In this document: positions 60,278-64,000 of the stretch, one piece after another | How positions within the stretch are numbered: the stretch's first letter is position 1 | Layout: the number at the start of each line of letters is the position of its first letter | Source of the DNA: Eucalyptus grandis | Lineage: Eukaryota > Streptophyta > Magnoliopsida > Myrtales > Myrtaceae | Direction of reading: 5' to 3' | NCBI RefSeq assembly: GCF_016545825.1 | Contig: NC_052612.1 | Coordinates: 41,399,738 to 41,463,737, forward strand | Length of the DNA: 64,000 bases | Translations under genes and position numbers: made by a program | The notes under the pieces: generated by a model | Seen by the model: the letters and a program-made list of their open reading frames with translations, nothing else | What the model was told of the DNA's origin: nothing | Databases searched by the model: none

Positions 60278-61735
60278 CTGTGCAAAAAATTTCATCGATT
60301 AGTACAGAAGTGCTTTAGCCGGAAGGTGATAGACTCATGGCGTTCAGCGACCATGGCCTTCCGCATTTCGGATCACTTATGATTCCAATCCAACTTGTTC
60401 TCTTTATCCATTAAAAAGAAAGTGTCTGTATTCACCATTAATCAAAACAATAATCAGTCGCAACTAGTACGATTACTTAAGATGCACGTTTAACATGACT
60501 GAAGTGTGAATGTGCATCAACTTGCAAAGACCGTTCGATTGTCTTGATCAAACAGTGATATAATTATCATTTGACGTGTAAAAAAAAACTACTTTTTTTG
60601 TGTCTAGGCACGCATCAGCAAAGCATAGTATGAATCAAGTCATTCTGTAAACAAAACAACAACAAAACACCATTTATCTTTCCATCTGTACTAACATTTT
60701 AGGATGTTCCTAAACAGGGAAGAGACATTGGAGACAGTACTTGGTACCAATGGCAGTTCCTTAAACAATGCCTCTACTAGGTACTGCTCATTAAACTATC
60801 ATACTTTGGACAGAAATGCTCGCCAACCTATGTCGTGGGAACCCTTCGAATAAAGTAATGAAGGAAGGCACCCGCAATCAGAACCGAGTTAAAAAGAAGG
60901 AATGGTGGGATAAGAATGTGTGTGGGTGTTTAAGCATTCTTTAATCCCTCCATCTGTTCTTTAATACTTTCTGAAAGACCACACAACAAACGCAGTGCAC
61001 CACTGTATTTCTTCAGTCTTCCCTGCCTACTAAATGCCACCTTTTAGATTCAGATCGGATCCTGTGGCAAGCAAGTAAATAGCCATCAAAGCTCCGTCCT
61101 TTGCAGGTGATTTGTTTTTTTTTTGTTCTCCCTTCTTTTGTATGTGTTTCCAAAATTCCAAAGTTCGAATTTTTCCTTTTTTGTTCTTTTTTTTTTTTTT
61201 TGGGTGGTGGTGGTTCTGAGACTCGTTCTTCTCTCGGAGAATGTGGGCTCGTTTCCTTTCTTTCCTTTTTTTGGTTGTTTCCAATCTATTTGGCTCTAGT
61301 TCCTGCATGATGATCAGTTGTGCAGGTTCTTGTTTCTTACCGATATGAAGCCCATGAGTACTTCATGCACGGTTCGCAGGCTGTGACATTCTGGGTAAGT
61401 TTCCTTTTCTGGGACATTCCTCTGCATGTACTTTGTTCTTGCTTCTCGAAGCCAAGATCTTTGTTGTGGATGGATTTTATGTATGTGCTGAAGGTGTATC
61501 ATTGTCTAGAGTAAACTGAAGGATGTATTTCTGTCGTTGGCATCATAGGATTTCGATTTCTGCAGATGACAGTTTCTGACCTTTATCAAGAACTAAAAAA
61601 TCGAAACTTTAAATTTCAGTGCTTTGGTAATATGTGATTTTGAGCTTGTCATACGTTAATCTTTCAGTGGGGGTGTACAGAGATTGAAGATATAGCAGGC
61701 ACCTAGAATGAAACAATAGGCTGCTAGTGAAGAGA

Positions 61736-63874
61736 ATGGCGTCTCAAGGTGGTGGCAGCAGTGGTGCAGTACAAGCAGCCGAATCGCAGATACTGGCCCG
61801 CCAAGGGTCTCTGTATGGACTCACCCTAGATGAGGTCCAAAACCAGCTCAGCCACTTGGGGAAACCACTTGGCAGCATGAACCTTGATGAGCTTCTTGAG
61901 AGTGTGCGGAGCGCTGAAGCCGATCTGGGCCCAAGACCTGGTGCAGCCGGCGTTCAGCCTCTTGCTAAGGATCTCTGCAAGAAAACAGTCGAGGAGGTGT
62001 GGAAAGACATTCAACAAGTAAATAAGAAGAAAAATGGCATTGAGAATCATCTTTGCAATGAGAGAGTGGGTGAAGAAGAGAGAGTGCCCACATTTGGGGA
62101 AATCACATTAGAAGACTTTTTGTTGAAGGCAGGGGTTATGGCGGAACTTCCTCCGGTTGGCCAAAATGGTGGTCTGATTTCAGGGCTCGATTCAGCTCCA
62201 GCCCCACAGCCCTATGTCCCTCAATGTATCCAGTGGATGCAGTACCATCTCCCCTCCATCCCCCAGTCGCAGAATGTCATGACTGGCCCAACGGCAGGTG
62301 ACCACATGGTTCAGCCACGGATTCCCATTGTGACTCATCCCTCGGTGGATTTAGGCTACCCAGACACCCAAATTTCTATGTCCCCTTCCACATTGATCGG
62401 TGCACTTTCGGATGTTCAGTCACCGGGGCAGAATACGGTCATGCCAGGAGATGTTGTGGAGAAGACTGTGGAGAGGAGAAGGAAAAGGATGATTAAGAAC
62501 AGAGAATCGGCTGCTCGATCACGAGCTAGGAGACAGGTCATTGTCTGATAGAATTTCCATATCCCAATAGGGATTTTTTTTTTTTTGTATGTTTCGTTGT
62601 CTTAGTCATGATGCTAAGTGCAACATTGGTTGGGCAGGCGTATACCCATGAGCTGGAGCACAAGGTCATGCGATTGGAGGAGGAGAATGCAAGGCTTAGA
62701 CGGCAGAGGGTATGTTCATTATGTTTTGCCCATGAATATGACATCTTCATGGCTATCCTGCAGCCTGCTATAAATGAGTTGCATTTGATAAAGTAAATGT
62801 AAGCTAGAGGTCATCCGTGATTCCTGATGTCTTAAGTGTTATTTCAATTCGGTGAAACAAGGGACATTTTACCTGCAAGACTTCTGCTATTGTTGTTCAT
62901 TCAAGATACCGGTTGCTGCACAACGCATGTCCCGAGTCACTTGTGCAGTGTTGCCAAATACATTTTAGGAAATCTAAGCGTCTTGTTTGGCCCCTTAATA
63001 TTATAAGAAGATGGCAGGCGACATCGTGTTAGACCCTGAATATGTAGGTAGTTCTGATTAGCAAAAAATCTTTTACTTCGACTTTCCAAGTATCATTTCT
63101 GATGTGATATGAATGAGGTGATTTCATTATGCAATGCTAAATTCCAGATTTCTTTGAGGATGTAATTCTATTATACAATTCCCTTTCAAAGCGACAACCT
63201 TCCATAACAGAATTTAATGTTGACTCTACTCAGTAAGGTTCCAAAGACAAGTTGAAGGCATCCACTTCTTCGAGCACAATTTTACTTTTGTGCGAGCGAC
63301 CATTCCATGATGTCACATACTATGGCAATGTTTTGCCCATTTTACTACTTGTACCATGGTAATAGGTAGCAGACTTTTGCAGGTTTGAGGTTGGGTTATA
63401 TAGACGTCCTTGTCCATGCATAATGTTAGAATGTAGTATAACATATCATCATATATCATGCAACGAAAGATTTGTGAGTCCAAAATACAGTAATAACACG
63501 ACATGTCCAAATGCCTATATAGCAAAGATTTAGAAAGTCCAGGACTCCGTGTCAATATTTAAGAGGTTTGAATATGTTCTGCTTGTAGTGAGAGTAAGTT
63601 TGGCATGCAGAACATGATATCTGTTAAGCTATTATGCTTCTCTAGCAGTAAGATCATGAAGCACTATTCTCTTATTCGTGCAGTGCTGCACTTAATATCC
63701 GCTGTTTCAATCTCGTTGCTTCTTTGACTTCCTTTTTCTGCATAACCAGCAGTTGAATCGAATTACCTGTGACAGGATGTCGAGAAGATGTTTCCAAGCG
63801 AGCCACCTGCTGAGCCCAAGGGTAAGCTTCGCCGAACAAGTTCGGTGCCCATTTTGACGTCTCACCACATTTGA
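61736..63874 (+). CDS. Group A bZIP transcription factor (ABI5/AREB/DPBF-like), 3 exons
   Basis: Exons 61736-62536, 62638-62709 and 63776-63874, all phase 0, give 323 residues. The four conserved blocks of the ABA-responsive subfamily are present: C1 RQGSLYGLTLDEVQNQL (22-38), C2 MNLDELLESV (48-57), C3 KKTVEEVWKDIQ (82-93) and C4 TFGEITLEDFLLKAG (119-133). The basic region is MIKNRESAARSRARRQ (252-267), with exon 2 carrying the first leucine-zipper heptads (YTHELEHKVMRLEEENARL). The C-terminus has the LRRTSSVP phosphosite context. C1-C4 contain RxxS/T-type SnRK2/CDPK target sites. These factors bind ABRE (ACGTG) promoters as dimers in seed and stress ABA responses. The length, around 320 residues, is closest to AREB3/DPBF-type members. 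The last exon ends VPILTSHHI where relatives usually end soon after RRTSSAP, so a slightly altered C-terminus is possible. Confidence 0.9.
62710..63775 (+). other. Intron 2 of the bZIP gene
   Basis: Donor GTATGT after the leucine-zipper exon and acceptor TGTGACAG before exon 3. No nested gene seen; short open frames inside have no recognisable product. Confidence 0.8.
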
Positions 63875-64000
63875 GTGTCATGTGGAAAGCAGTCTTGTTG
63901 TTGCAGTTCAAATCTACCAATTGCACGCCCCCAACTTCCGTGTTTCCTGAGGCTACACAACCCCGTTTTCCCAACTTTCGGAGGAATCTTGCCTGTGTCA

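Larger units (their letters stand above)
58000..61735. other. Spacer between PKS-like and bZIP genes, including the bZIP 5' leader
   Basis: A (TA)n run lies at 58811-58861 and a poly-A run at 59873-59887. A possible orphan exon sits at 60113-60277 (minus). From about 61090 the DNA looks like bZIP leader, with poly-T/G tracts (61189-61210) and a possible leader-intron donor TTCTGG|GTAAGT at 61393. No other gene supported. Confidence 0.5.

Noticed and set aside
1..64000. CRISPR arrays, operons, riboswitches, plasmid or phage functions
   Set aside because: This is plant nuclear DNA; the only regular arrays are microsatellites, the 48-bp tandem repeat and the LTR-internal duplication.

Overview
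This is nuclear DNA of a flowering plant, probably a eudicot. The genes have many introns, the spacers are AT-rich with CT/GA, TTC and TA microsatellites, the protein families are plant-specific (PHYTOCHROME KINASE SUBSTRATE, group A bZIP), and a 17-kb Ogre/Tat-type Ty3-gypsy retrotransposon is present. I cannot place the species. There is one 100-N assembly gap at 19833-19932.

Layout. 2682-6137 (+): six-exon COMM-domain protein. 7384-13569 (-): large acidic two-exon membrane-anchored protein, convergent with the first gene, with an in-frame TAG just before a poly-Ser tail. 18058-19832 (-): small conserved protein whose 5' end lies in the gap and which carries two splice-junction anomalies. 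19933-22572 (+): 3' half of a PQ-loop transporter gene emerging from the gap, followed by a broken fragment of a DUF309 gene. 26060-43509: LTR retrotransposon with 5-bp target-site duplication AGATC, PBS, extra ORF1, gag-protease, degenerate pol, 48-bp tandem repeats and PPT. 45275-50115 (+): the complete 11-exon PQ-loop gene. 51328-52821 (-): the DUF309 gene, tail-to-tail with it. 56143-57999 (+): intronless PKS-like protein. 61736-63874 (+): three-exon ABI5/AREB-type bZIP.

How it fits together. 19933-24137 and 47455-51648 are two copies of one ~4.2-kb block (PQ-loop exons 5-11 plus the last DUF309 exon). The retrotransposon inserted between them, and the left boundary of the first copy is hidden by the gap. 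The genes do not form a pathway: they cover vacuolar amino-acid transport, endosomal COMMD biology, phytochrome/phototropin signalling and ABA-responsive transcription.

I found no clearly new biological system. The most checkable oddities are a 28-nt GT-AG interval in the small gene, the TAG before a preserved Ser/Asp tail, the frame break at the start of the DUF309 gene, the predicted retroelement splice acceptor at 34730, and the duplication partly concealed by the gap. Exon boundaries were placed by eye from GT/AG sites, reading phase and protein continuity; UTR limits are mostly unknown.
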